Origin: Pirellulaceae bacterium
Lineage (GTDB): Bacteria; Planctomycetota; Planctomycetia; Pirellulales; Pirellulaceae
DNA length: 38,250 nucleotides
Direction: 5' to 3'
Assembly: GCA_016784735.1 (NCBI GenBank)
Contig: JADHUC010000085.1
Span: forward strand, 1-38,250
The stretch's first letter is position 1, and the number at the start of each line of letters is the position of its first letter. The notes under the pieces were generated by a model. It ran no database searches. It was not told the DNA's origin and saw only the letters and a list, made by a program, of their open reading frames with translations. Of this stretch, positions 1 to 8,136 are shown one piece after another. The position numbers and the translations under genes are program-made.

Positions 1-1746
1 GGCATGGGCCCCCGTCGGTACCTTGATCTCGACACTTGTCTTGCCCAACGTGGTCTGGCCTGTGGCGACCTGTTCCCCCTCCGGGTTGAACACGTTTACC
101 CGCACCGTTTCGGCGCCCCAGCCGGTGGCGGTGATGCGGAACTCGGCCGCATCCTTTGGCACGTGGAAGTACATCCGCCCCGCTACGTAGATCAGTGACG
201 CTCCGTCCGTCGTGAGAATTCCGATCGGTACGTTGGCGGCGATGACCGAGTAGGCACAACTACCCGATGAAGCCCCCAGCAGATAGATACCGTCAGCGTC
301 CGGCGTGAATCGAACGGTCCCCTCCTCGTTGTGCGGAATCGTGCCGTTGGCGATCTTCTCCATCTTGGTGTTTCTCAAGTCCCAGACCAACATGGACTTG
401 TACTTCCCCACGGGCCGATTGCGCAACACGATCTCCACCGGCTGACCTTGCCTGGCCGCCACCAACATCAGATTGTCCCCTCGCAGAGTCACTCTGCCGA
501 ACTTCATCATTTCGCCTGTCACCTCAGGGGCGACGAGTTTGATTCCGCCGTCGGCCTTGTTGAACACGTCCAGCGTCCACTGTTCCGGCGTCTCGCGCGG
601 TTCGTGCCAAGCCTGAAGCCGATCCGCGTCGATTTGATCGTTGGCCCATTTGAACCATCGAAAGTAGTCCGGGTGCTCTTTGTCGTACTTGATTCCCTCG
701 TAGAAGACCCAGTATCCGGCCGTGACGTCCGAAATCATCACCGCGTTCTTTCCGCAGAACTCCGGATCCGCGCCTCGTACGACAGGGTCGATGCCGCCCG
801 AGTAGATGAAGGGGATCTTCGCTTGCTGCGGAATCTTCATGCCATCGAGCAGCTTTTGCCGGTTCGATTCGAGTGCCTCGCTTTGCGGCAAGAATCGCGA
901 CGGCCGCCCGTAGACCCACGGGTCGGCCAGGATGATCGGCGCTTCGTCCGTGGACCATTCTGGGTAACAGGCACGCACCATGAACGGCGTTCCCGGTGCG
1001 GGATAGATGCAGAACTGGAACGCCGGGTCGTGCTTGTCCACTTCCTCGCGCAGCTTCCGGCACCGCTGGCGCCAGTCGTCCACCTGAAACTCGACGAACG
1101 CCTCGTGCAGCCCCTGTTGTTCGAGCCACGACTTTCGCGTGCCCGGTTCGAGCTTCGGACGATCCACTCCTTTCGCCTTAAGGAACGGTTCCAGGATCGC
1201 ATCTTCGTAGGTGATCTCGTACAAGTTGCCATACCCGCCGGGCCAGTAGTTTTCGTAATCGAGAAAGACGCCGATCAGATGGTCCGATTGGGCACTCATC
1301 TTGGCGTACTCGACGATATACTTGGTGGTCCATTCCCAGAACTCGTCCGAGCACGCACTCCACAGCGGCTGTTCGCTGCCGTTGGCCCACAGCACGCGTT
1401 TGCCGTCGGCCGCAGGCCCGCGGGGCGCCCCCAGTGTGCCCCGCATCCACGGCAGGTGGAAAATGCCGTACTTTTCGCACCACTCGTTAACCTGCCGCAC
1501 CTCGTCCGGCCGGTCGTGTCCGCGCCGCGGCGAAAAAACGTTGAACCCGGCTTGCGCCGTTTCGCGGACGATCCATTCCTTGGTGACCCAGCCTTCCTCC
1601 GGTTGCATGACTTTGTCGACCAGGATCCTCAGCTTCTCGGTCCGTCCAAGATCGCTACGACGGGTTTCCTGGGCGATTGTGCCGGTCGCAAGAACGAACC
1701 ATAGTAACGCCGCGGCCGATTGTAGAATTGTCCATCTCACAAGCAT
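1..1746 (-). CDS. Secreted protein of unknown function, possibly a TIM-barrel hydrolase; 3' end outside the window
   Basis: The frame is open from an ATG at 1746 to the left edge, giving 582 visible residues with no stop, so the C-terminus is missing. A GAGGAGAGAG ribosome site lies just upstream. Residues 1-25 form a signal peptide (hydrophobic stretch ending near TGTIAQ). The N-terminal two thirds are rich in Trp, Tyr and acidic residues with patterns such as FNVFSPRRGHD, GVFLDYENYW and YSGGIDPVVRG, which resemble (beta/alpha)8 glycosidase-like proteins of planctomycetes. The last ~150 residues look like beta-sandwich domains. It starts 16 bases after the stop of the MttB-like gene on the same strand, so the two are probably cotranscribed. 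I do not recognise the exact family, and the hydrolase role is a guess from fold-like patterns. Confidence 0.8.
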   Translation of the reverse strand, partial: MLVRWTILQSAAALLWFVLATGTIAQETRRSDLGRTEKLRILVDKVMQPEEGWVTKEWIVRETAQAGFNVFSPRRGHDRPDEVRQVNEWCEKYGIFHLPWMRGTLGAPRGPAADGKRVLWANGSEQPLWSACSDEFWEWTTKYIVEYAKMSAQSDHLIGVFLDYENYWPGGYGNLYEITYEDAILEPFLKAKGVDRPKLEPGTRKSWLEQQGLHEAFVEFQVDDWRQRCRKLREEVDKHDPAFQFCIYPAPGTPFMVRACYPEWSTDEAPIILADPWVYGRPSRFLPQSEALESNRQKLLDGMKIPQQAKIPFIYSGGIDPVVRGADPEFCGKNAVMISDVTAGYWVFYEGIKYDKEHPDYFRWFKWANDQIDADRLQAWHEPRETPEQWTLDVFNKADGGIKLVAPEVTGEMMKFGRVTLRGDNLMLVAARQGQPVEIVLRNRPVGKYKSMLVWDLRNTKMEKIANGTIPHNEEGTVRFTPDADGIYLLGASSGSCAYSVIAANVPIGILTTDGASLIYVAGRMYFHVPKDAAEFRITATGWGAETVRVNVFNPEGEQVATGQTTLGKTSVEIKVPTGAHA

Positions 1747-1761
1747 TGACTCTCTCCTCGA

Positions 1762-3219
1762 CTAGTGTTCGGTCGGCAGACGTTGTTGACCGTAACGGCG
1801 TGCCTCATGTTCCATGCGTTCAGTCAAGTCGTTCCGGGTCTGTTCGTCAAGCGTTGGAGGCTCATAGGATTCCAGCAATTGCTTCACCTGACGATGCGCC
1901 CGCTCTTCCAGCGTCAACTCGCCCTCCTGCTCCCATCGCGTTTTGCTGGCGCGGTCGATCACGGGTCCCGGGAAGAAGATCTCCTCGTTCATGTAACGTC
2001 GTGTGTGATCCGAGATAAGCAGATGACGCTGTTCGAAAAGTTCTTGAAGTATCCCGCGTGCAGGAAAATCTTCCTTCGGTTCGATGCCTTCGACCAGCCT
2101 GAGCGCCATCCCACATACTTCGTTGTCCAGGACCAGTTTTTCCAGGCTCTGGCAGTTTTCAAAGTCGATCATCCCAGGTCCCGAAATGCTGTTGATTCCG
2201 GACAACGCACCCAGGACCGCGCCCATTCCCGTCTCCAGCCCCGCCTGGGCATCGACCTGCTTGGCGTCGCTCATGGAGATGTAGGCCTGTGTCGGCAATC
2301 CCAAGTGCTTTCCGATCTCGTTGTAGGCACAGGCGATCATCATCGTCTCGATGGCGCCCATGGGCGTCGTTTCAAAGCGGACGTCAAAGATGGCTGGCGA
2401 GCCGCCGTAGAGAACCGGTGTTCCGGGGTTGACCAATTGGCTGATGACCACACCGCTTAGCGTTTCTGCCGTGTGCTGGATGAGTGTGCCTGTTAGCGTC
2501 ACTGGCGCAACGAGTCCGGAAAGGGGCATGGCGACGATCTCCACCGGGATCGAATAATGCGCGTAGTCGACCAAGTTCTGGCAAGTGACCTCGTTCCAGT
2601 GAAGCGGCGACGTGGGGCAGCAGGAGAAGACGGCCAGCGGTCTGTCTCGAAGCGATTCCGCCGTCCCTCGAATCGCCATCTGCAGGTCCTTCATTACACC
2701 GAAGGACTCAACGGAAAACGCCCCCGTCACCACCGGTTTCTCGCAATAGAGGAGGCTCAAGAATAAACGGTAACTGTCCGAGATTTCGGCTGGGACATCC
2801 GACGGGATCATGGCCGTACTCTGCGAGGTAATATGCCCGAGTTGGCTGACCACCTTTGTATATTCGATATAGTCCCGCGTGGTAGGCGCACGCATCTTCT
2901 TGTTCAGATGATCCAACACGTACAGTGCAGAAGAGCCCGGCGTGAAGTACACCGCGTGCCCGGAGAAGTTGTGGGTCTGGTTGCCTTCCACGTCGTACAA
3001 CCGGATGGAAGAGGGCGCTGATTCAATCGCTTCGTGGATGATGTCTTCGGTGAACGCGGCGTGACGCCGCTCGATGTCGACCTTGGCGCCGTGGTCCGAC
3101 AGCACCGAGAGCGTCTGCGGGTGGTCGACTCCGACGCCTAGGGTACAAAGGATGTCGATAGCCTCGGCGACGATCTGCCGGACGAAGTCGTCACTCAACA
3201 GTCGGATAGAAGGTCGCAT
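1762..3219 (-). CDS. Trimethylamine methyltransferase (MttB) family protein without pyrrolysine
   Basis: 485 residues from the ATG at 3219, the usual length for the MttB/COG5598 family. The family moves a methyl group from a methylamine or quaternary amine to a corrinoid protein. Family-like segments include HAVYFTPGSSALYVLD, GGSPAIFDVRFETTPMGAIE and ALSGINSISGPGMIDF near the usual active-site region. The frame has no internal amber codon, so this is the non-pyrrolysine type, like the glycine betaine methyltransferase MtgB rather than archaeal MttB. The frame stays open upstream to 3576, but that part is Arg/Cys-rich, unlike the family, and runs into the opposite gene, so I reject it. A weak AAGGGTG lies upstream of the chosen start. 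No corrinoid protein gene is visible nearby, so the substrate is unknown. Confidence 0.88.
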   Translation of the reverse strand: MRPSIRLLSDDFVRQIVAEAIDILCTLGVGVDHPQTLSVLSDHGAKVDIERRHAAFTEDIIHEAIESAPSSIRLYDVEGNQTHNFSGHAVYFTPGSSALYVLDHLNKKMRAPTTRDYIEYTKVVSQLGHITSQSTAMIPSDVPAEISDSYRLFLSLLYCEKPVVTGAFSVESFGVMKDLQMAIRGTAESLRDRPLAVFSCCPTSPLHWNEVTCQNLVDYAHYSIPVEIVAMPLSGLVAPVTLTGTLIQHTAETLSGVVISQLVNPGTPVLYGGSPAIFDVRFETTPMGAIETMMIACAYNEIGKHLGLPTQAYISMSDAKQVDAQAGLETGMGAVLGALSGINSISGPGMIDFENCQSLEKLVLDNEVCGMALRLVEGIEPKEDFPARGILQELFEQRHLLISDHTRRYMNEEIFFPGPVIDRASKTRWEQEGELTLEERAHRQVKQLLESYEPPTLDEQTRNDLTERMEHEARRYGQQRLPTEH

Positions 3220-3471
3220 GGACGACACCCTTATCTTATGTACGCCGAAAGGCTTCTGGATCGCGGACCATCGGATACAATAAGCACCACGATAGCCGAC
3301 TTTCCAAGCGGACAACACCAGCCAGACCGAGTCCTCACATTTGTAGCGGAAGTCGCAAGACTTCCGACGCGAAGGGAAGGATCTCGGAATTCCTGCAAAT
3401 CCCGCTACCCGCGGACGATGGCCGACGACTCGGTCGCCCGGACTAAGCTCCACAAAACGAAAGGTCAAACC

Positions 3472-4767
3472 ATGAACCAAGAACTCGATCGCCGCCAATT
3501 CTTCGGTGCAGTTGGCGGAGCGACGGCCGCCTTGACGGCCACGGGCGCCAAGGCCGATACGAACAGCCAGATTCAATGCGGCGTCATTGGGATCGGCCGC
3601 CGCGGCGCGGGGCTACTGCGGGGCGTTTTGAAGATGCCCGACGTGCGAGTGACAGCTTTGTGCGACATCAAGGCGGGGCACCTCGAACGGGGACGGGAAA
3701 TGGTGGTCGCGGCCGGCCAGGCGAAACCGCCGGGATACGGCGAAAAGGGCCCGCTGGACTACCGGCGAATGCTGGAAAGGAAAGACCTGGATGCAGTGGT
3801 CATCGCTACGCCGATGCAGGATCACGCGGTGATGTCCATTGATGCGATGCGAGCTGGGAAGGCGGCGTTGAGCGAAGTCGCGGCGGCGGTGACCATGGAC
3901 GAGTGCTGGGGATTGGTACGGGCCGCAGAAGAAACAGGTCAACTGTACATGCTGGCGGAAAATGCGTGTTACTTCCGCAACCTCATGACCGTCTGGAACA
4001 TGATCCGGGCAGGGCTGTTTGGCCGTCTGACGTACGGCGAGTGCGGCTACGTCCACGACTGCCGGTTTCTGAACTTCGAGGGCGATGGTTCATTGAGTTG
4101 GCGAGGGAGGCTCGTCCGGGACCACGTCGGCAACTGGTATCCCACGCATGCGATCGGCCCGGTGGCGCAATGGATGGGCATTAACAAGACCGATCGCTTC
4201 GCGTCGCTGGTGGCGATGACGACCCCACCGGTCGGCGCGCGTCGAGATGCCGTCAGGCGGTTCGGAACCGACAGCCCGCAAGCAAAGACGCCGTTCTCGA
4301 AAGGCGATTCGATAACGACGTTGATCCAAACCGCCTCGGGCGCCATGATCGACTTGCGTTGCGACACCCTGTCAAGCCGGCCTCACCGGACGACCACCTA
4401 TCACACGATCCAAGGCGAGACCGGATCGTACCGATCGCTGACGGGCGACGTTTGGACCGAGTCGAGGAGTAAGGCGTACAAGTGGCAGACGTTGGAGCAA
4501 TATGCCGAAGAATTCGATCATCCCCTATGGAAACAGTGGGAGCAACAAGCCAAAGACAGCGGTCACGGCGGTGTCGATTTCTTTGTCATGAAGGAGTTTC
4601 TTGACGCTGTTCGCAACAATACCGCCTCGCCGATCGACGCGTACGACGCCGCTGCATGGAGTTGCATCGTGCCGCTGTCGGCCAAGTCGATCCACCAAGG
4701 GAATGCGCGGGTGGAGATCCCGGATTTCACGGGAGGCCGCGTGAAGGTAACGCCAGTCGATGCATAA
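3472..4767 (+). CDS. Tat-exported Gfo/Idh/MocA family oxidoreductase
   Basis: 431 residues starting at the ATG at 3472, with AAAGG about nine bases upstream. The N-terminus DRRQFFGAVGGATAALT is a twin-arginine signal, so the protein is probably folded with its cofactor and exported. The nucleotide-binding motif GVIGIGRRGAGLLRG follows at residues 37-51, and AVVIATPMQDHAVM is the typical end of the Rossmann half. The expected active-site EKP is replaced by SEVAAAVT around residue 130, seen in a subset of planctomycete members. The C-terminal half carries the alpha/beta domain (VGNWYPTHAIGPVAQWMGI). Sugar or inositol substrates are typical of the family but the substrate cannot be read here. 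It is divergent from the MttB-like gene across 252 bases in which I recognise no site. Confidence 0.88.
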   Translation: MNQELDRRQFFGAVGGATAALTATGAKADTNSQIQCGVIGIGRRGAGLLRGVLKMPDVRVTALCDIKAGHLERGREMVVAAGQAKPPGYGEKGPLDYRRMLERKDLDAVVIATPMQDHAVMSIDAMRAGKAALSEVAAAVTMDECWGLVRAAEETGQLYMLAENACYFRNLMTVWNMIRAGLFGRLTYGECGYVHDCRFLNFEGDGSLSWRGRLVRDHVGNWYPTHAIGPVAQWMGINKTDRFASLVAMTTPPVGARRDAVRRFGTDSPQAKTPFSKGDSITTLIQTASGAMIDLRCDTLSSRPHRTTTYHTIQGETGSYRSLTGDVWTESRSKAYKWQTLEQYAEEFDHPLWKQWEQQAKDSGHGGVDFFVMKEFLDAVRNNTASPIDAYDAAAWSCIVPLSAKSIHQGNARVEIPDFTGGRVKVTPVDA

Positions 4768-4836
4768 ATCGAGTTCAGCGTGACACGGCGAGACGGGCTC
4801 CTGAGATCGGCCGCCGCAAAGCACAGAAATCTTCCG

Positions 4837-5064
4837 TCAGCGCAATGCGACGACCACCGCGTTGTTGTCCAAGGCCATGGCCACGGGATGCGCCAGGTGG
4901 CTGCTTGACCACGACTTCTTGGGCCTGTTGTTTGCCGCGGTCAATGGATCAACGCGAAACACATCGGTACCGGTGCTGCGGATTATCACTTCGCCTGAAT
5001 CCGCCTTCAGCAGATACGAAAGCCGGAAAGGCCTCAGCCGGTACTCCTTGGGCGAATAGAGCAT
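4837..5064 (-). pseudogene. 3' fragment of an unknown gene
   Basis: A 75-residue reading frame with protein-like composition (beta-strand-like segments FRLSYLLKADSGEVIIRS and HPVAMALDNNAVVVAL). The frame stays open with sensible codons upstream of the first ATG (YSGDGSLRQWFGR) back to about 5126, where it hits a stop inside the operator-like sequence of the arsR remnant. It lacks a ribosome site. It therefore looks like the 3' end of a longer gene cut by a rearrangement, not a complete gene. The family is not recognised; beta-propeller proteins have similar repeats. The rest of 4768-5105 holds nothing else I can support. Confidence 0.4.
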
Positions 5065-5105
5065 ACGCCCGAACCATTGACGCAGACTGCCGTCGCCGCT
5101 ATAGT

Positions 5106-5130
5106 TATCGTCTATCGTCGATTAACGATT
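5106..5130. promoter_or_regulatory. ArsR-type operator, second copy
   Basis: A 25-base near-palindrome with half-sites TATCGT..ATCG and CGAT..ACGAT. It matches the site upstream of the intact arsR at 13339-13363 at most positions, and the sequence downstream is also a copy of that arsR. It may still bind the ArsR protein and act on the genes at 5263 and 5574, but no downstream link is shown by the sequence. Confidence 0.55.
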
Positions 5131-5140
5131 GGAGCTACCC

Positions 5141-5245
5141 ACGGCAACCAAGCCTTGCACCCCGAAAGGACAGCCCGTCCAAGTGGAACTGCCCGATACG
5201 CGACGCGAAGACGAGCAGACTGCAGCACGAGTGATCGGCGAATAG
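5141..5245 (+). pseudogene. Truncated arsR copy with the start codon lost (ATG to ACG)
   Basis: Read from ACG at 5141, the frame gives residues matching 2-26 of the ArsR at 13375 exactly (ATKPCTPKGQPVQV, then ELPDTRREDE). All nucleotide differences in that stretch are synonymous. After codon 26 the similarity stops and the frame ends at TAG, 5243-5245. The DNA-binding and metal-binding parts are missing, so no working repressor can be made. The start ATG of the intact copy is ACG here. The synonymous-only divergence means the donor copy was under selection before truncation, or was brought in from a relative. With the 4837-5064 fragment it marks a recombination scar. Confidence 0.75.
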
Positions 5246-5262
5246 ACCTTAGGGTCGAATCG

Positions 5263-5505
5263 ATGAACGATGTGAACTCGCCGTTGAATCTGCTGGTGTC
5301 GCTGGGTTCGATTGTCGTAGCCATCGTCATCAGTCGGTTTCTTACAGTGCGGATCACTGAAACGCTGAACAAACGGGCCAAGAAAAAAACGCATCCGCTG
5401 CAAACACCAGCAGGCGGGGCGCTCCTATTTGCCGTCATATTTGTGGTTGTGTGGTGTGTAGTGAGCTTCATTGTGTACTTGCCGTGGCTGCTTGTTCGCC
5501 TGTAG
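5263..5505 (+). CDS. Small two-helix membrane protein, unknown
   Basis: 80 residues from the ATG at 5263, with AGGG eight bases upstream. Two hydrophobic helices (about 10-26, LLVSLGSIVVAIVIS, and 53-75, ALLFAVIFVVVWCVVSF) flank a lysine-rich loop (NKRAKKKTHP), so both ends are probably on the same side. It lies between the arsR remnant and the toroid protein gene (5574), with 68 bases to the latter. I recognise no family. Confidence 0.55.
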   Translation: MNDVNSPLNLLVSLGSIVVAIVISRFLTVRITETLNKRAKKKTHPLQTPAGGALLFAVIFVVVWCVVSFIVYLPWLLVRL

Positions 5506-5573
5506 TCCAGTGCGAACGGCGCTTCGTTCCGCGTCTTGCCCGGGCAACATTTCAAGACTGAAGGTGTAGAACC

Positions 5574-6725
5574 ATGATGCTTCGAACCGTGTCATTCCTT
5601 CTTCTACTTGTTAGCAATTTCATTCTGGCTGGCGGACAAGTCTCATGGTGCGCCGCGGCCGAGCCTGAAGATGGGGTTACGGAACCAGTTGCCCAGCCAA
5701 GCAAGACGAAGCCTGAATTGTCACCGGAACTATTGGGATTGCGCGATCGAGTGCGTGAGTGTCTGGCCTATTACTACCGCCGTTACGAAAACGCGGCTTA
5801 CCGTACCCCGTGGGAGATCATGCACACACTGATCGCTTTTGGCGTTGATACCGACGTGGAGTCCCGTGGGCGGAAAGTCAACGCCATTGGCTGGCTGTGC
5901 TGGAATCGGCTGTGCGGCGGGTATCGGCTGTTTGGCGCGGAAGACGGCAAGCTCGAACCGCGTGTGGGGTACGGCGTTCAGGGACATGACGGGCAATTCT
6001 TGTCCCTGCTGGCCCTATCGAGAGTCCCCGCCGACTACACGATGAAAGCCAACGGCCATGAATTCACCGTCGCCGACCTGGTGGAGTACGAAAAACAGAC
6101 CTGCATGCCTGAGACCGAACTGAGTTTCAAGCTACTGGCTCTGGTGCACTACTTGGACTCGGACGCGAGCTGGAAGAATCAGCACGGGCAGGACTGGGAC
6201 ATTCCCCGACTGATCCGGGAGGAGCTTGCGCAGCCCGTGATCGGAGGCACGTGCGGCGGAACGCACCGCATGATGGGCTTCAGCTACGCGGTCCGCGAGC
6301 GCGAGAAGCGAGGCGAACCGTTCGAGGGCGAGTGGCGGCGCGCCAAGAAATACGTGGACGACTACCACGAATACACTTTCAAGCTGCAGAATCCGGATGG
6401 CAGTTTCAGCACCAATTGGTTTCGGCGACGCGGCAACCGCGGCGGAATCGAACACCGTCTGAATACCACCGGACACACGCTGGAATGGCTCGCCTTGTCT
6501 TTGCCCGATGAGGAGCTTCGCGACCCTCGTGTCGTCAAGTCGGTAGACTACTTGACGCGGCTGCTGGACAACAACCGCTCGTACGATTGGGGATTCGGCG
6601 CCAGAGGTCACGCTCTGCACGCCCTGGCTATCTACGACATGCGGGTCTTTGGGAGTAAACCAGGACGCCGGCCGTTTTTGCGTCCTGACCAACAGCCGGA
6701 GACGGACGAGGTGGCAGCCCAGTGA
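5574..6725 (+). CDS. Secreted terpenoid-cyclase-like (alpha/alpha toroid) protein
   Basis: 383 residues. GAAGGTG precedes two consecutive ATG codons (5574 and 5577); the first is used here. Residues 1-29 are a signal peptide ending near CAAAEP. The body has repeated helical pairs with PWEIMHTLIAFGVD, GQFLSLLALSRV, ELSFKLLALVHYL, NPDGSFSTNWF and HTLEWLALSLPDEEL. The NPDGSFS block resembles the QW/squalene-cyclase repeat. The protein lacks a visible DxDD catalytic motif, so it is unlikely to be a real terpene cyclase. Such exported toroid proteins are common and unassigned in planctomycetes. The gene converges with the transglutaminase-like gene. Confidence 0.85.
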   Translation: MMLRTVSFLLLLVSNFILAGGQVSWCAAAEPEDGVTEPVAQPSKTKPELSPELLGLRDRVRECLAYYYRRYENAAYRTPWEIMHTLIAFGVDTDVESRGRKVNAIGWLCWNRLCGGYRLFGAEDGKLEPRVGYGVQGHDGQFLSLLALSRVPADYTMKANGHEFTVADLVEYEKQTCMPETELSFKLLALVHYLDSDASWKNQHGQDWDIPRLIREELAQPVIGGTCGGTHRMMGFSYAVREREKRGEPFEGEWRRAKKYVDDYHEYTFKLQNPDGSFSTNWFRRRGNRGGIEHRLNTTGHTLEWLALSLPDEELRDPRVVKSVDYLTRLLDNNRSYDWGFGARGHALHALAIYDMRVFGSKPGRRPFLRPDQQPETDEVAAQ

Positions 6726-6758
6726 AACTCCTTGGATTGCACACGCGTTGGAAGGCCG

Positions 6759-7925
6759 TTAACGTTCTCCCGAATGCTCCAACGTTGTGAAGTCTTTGAA
6801 GGGCAGTCGGAATGGCTTGTCGGACGTGTACTTGTGAACGGTCATCCACGCGAATTTGCGTTCGTGGATGTTGGCCGGATCCGGTTCGGGCAAGGGCTCG
6901 CCGTCGGCCTCCGCATAAATCGTCCGCACCACGCGGACCCGTTGTGACGATTTGGGGGCCAAGTCATAATCCGTCCCCTTCGTCAGTAACAGCCAACTGT
7001 TTTCTCTGAAGCCGCGTTTGAGTCTCCGGCGGGCGGCTTGCACCAATATGTTCTTTTCGCCGTCGCTCGGTTCACCGTTCTCGTGAATTTTTTTGATCAG
7101 CTTTTGCGTTTCGGACACGTCAAAGCTGACCCAACCGCAAGGCGGCAGGAAAGCCTCCATTTTGCAGTGCGAAGGCGAATTCTTGGGGACTAGCGCCAGT
7201 CCGTAGGTGACGCGAGTCGGGTGTCCGAGTGCCCGCCCCATTGTGGCGCACAGGCCATGATAGTCGCTGCAATGGCCACGCCGTTCGGTGAAAGCATGGT
7301 CGGCGTCGGCCTGCAACGAGGCGTTCACGTGATCGTACGTCAGATTCCGGTCAATCCACGACATGGCTCCGAAGAAGTCCCCGGCCGGGTCGGCGCTCTT
7401 CGGCGCGATCTCGGCCAGCGTTTTCGAGAAAGCTTCCTGGTCGCTCACGGGCTGCGGCCGGAGGTACGGATCGAAACTGGCAGGCCATTGGTCCACCGAC
7501 GTGACTTTCGATGGTTCGAGGTTCCAACGTAGCTCCGAAACGCGAGCCGTGAAACGATGGCGGATCACCTGCGCCCCTTGCGGGTTGGCAAACTCGAAGT
7601 AGGCAAACTTGTTTCCGTAGGTCGACTCGGTGCCGATCTTGGGTTCGACTTTCTCCGGAAAGGTCGTCAATCGGCTGTCCGCTATTTCCTGCGCGAAGTC
7701 ATTCTGTGGCAAGGGCAACCAGACTCGCAGAAGTTTGCAGTGATAAGGAGGCGTCACGACGACGGAGAAGTCGACATCGTGCAGAATTGGATCACGACGA
7801 TCTGCCTGGTACGGCAGATTCGGACGGATGAGGCCCTCCTCCGCGGCCCGCGTCTGGTAGCCGGCTCCGAAATACTGACATAAGCAGGCATGGAACAACA
7901 CGCAATGAATCTGGCTTCGTTTCAC
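6759..7925 (-). CDS. Transglutaminase-like cysteine protease-fold protein, exported
   Basis: 388 residues from a GTG at 7925, chosen because AAGGAG sits six bases before it; a longer version from 7958 has no ribosome site. Residues 1-27 are a short signal peptide. After an immunoglobulin-like N-terminal domain (60-140), the transglutaminase core shows Cys219 in RRGHCSDYHGLC, His253 in SPSHCKMEAFLPP and Asp269 in WVSFDVSE, the expected Cys-His-Asp triad. Family members cleave or cross-link peptides; the substrate is unknown. The last 80 residues are a basic beta-rich tail. Divergent from the Cys-tailed protein at 8137 across an AT-rich region with inverted repeats. Confidence 0.88.
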   Translation of the reverse strand: MKRSQIHCVLFHACLCQYFGAGYQTRAAEEGLIRPNLPYQADRRDPILHDVDFSVVVTPPYHCKLLRVWLPLPQNDFAQEIADSRLTTFPEKVEPKIGTESTYGNKFAYFEFANPQGAQVIRHRFTARVSELRWNLEPSKVTSVDQWPASFDPYLRPQPVSDQEAFSKTLAEIAPKSADPAGDFFGAMSWIDRNLTYDHVNASLQADADHAFTERRGHCSDYHGLCATMGRALGHPTRVTYGLALVPKNSPSHCKMEAFLPPCGWVSFDVSETQKLIKKIHENGEPSDGEKNILVQAARRRLKRGFRENSWLLLTKGTDYDLAPKSSQRVRVVRTIYAEADGEPLPEPDPANIHERKFAWMTVHKYTSDKPFRLPFKDFTTLEHSGER

Positions 7926-7972
7926 CGTGGTCTCCTTGTTTGGCAGATTCTTGGGCACGGGCTGAAGTCACT

Positions 7973-8018
7973 ATATACCCGCAGCCGAATATAGGGTATA
8001 TTTACCTGCGCGAATATA
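7973..8018. promoter_or_regulatory. Overlapping inverted repeats in a divergent promoter region
   Basis: Two inverted repeats overlap: ATATACCC (7973-7980) with GGGTATAT (7994-8001), and TATATT (7997-8002) with AATATA (8013-8018). The second, arms separated by ten bases, resembles sites bound by ArsR/SmtB dimers. The segment GTATATTTA also appears upstream of the permease at 15646. The region is AT-rich against GC-rich flanks. It lies between genes starting at 7925 (minus) and 8137 (plus) and could control either. Confidence 0.35.
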
Positions 8019-8136
8019 TGGAGAGTACTTGTTTTGAATCACCTGATCCCCATCTTACAACGAATTGACTGAGCGGATGACCGCGTCTGCGTCTGGACGG
8101 TCGCGTGCCGCTCCGCAGGTAAAAAGGGAGACACCA

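Noticed and set aside
331..1704. Long plus-strand open frame opposite the secreted protein gene
   Set aside because: It is antisense to a frame with a signal peptide and ribosome site, and its residues (HRLTLPGRHQHQ, ARTPQRLFA) are Arg/His-rich low-quality text with no family pattern.
3220..3576. N-terminal extension of the MttB-like gene
   Set aside because: It overlaps the Gfo/Idh gene, is unlike the family and lacks a ribosome site. The ATG at 3219 gives the family length.
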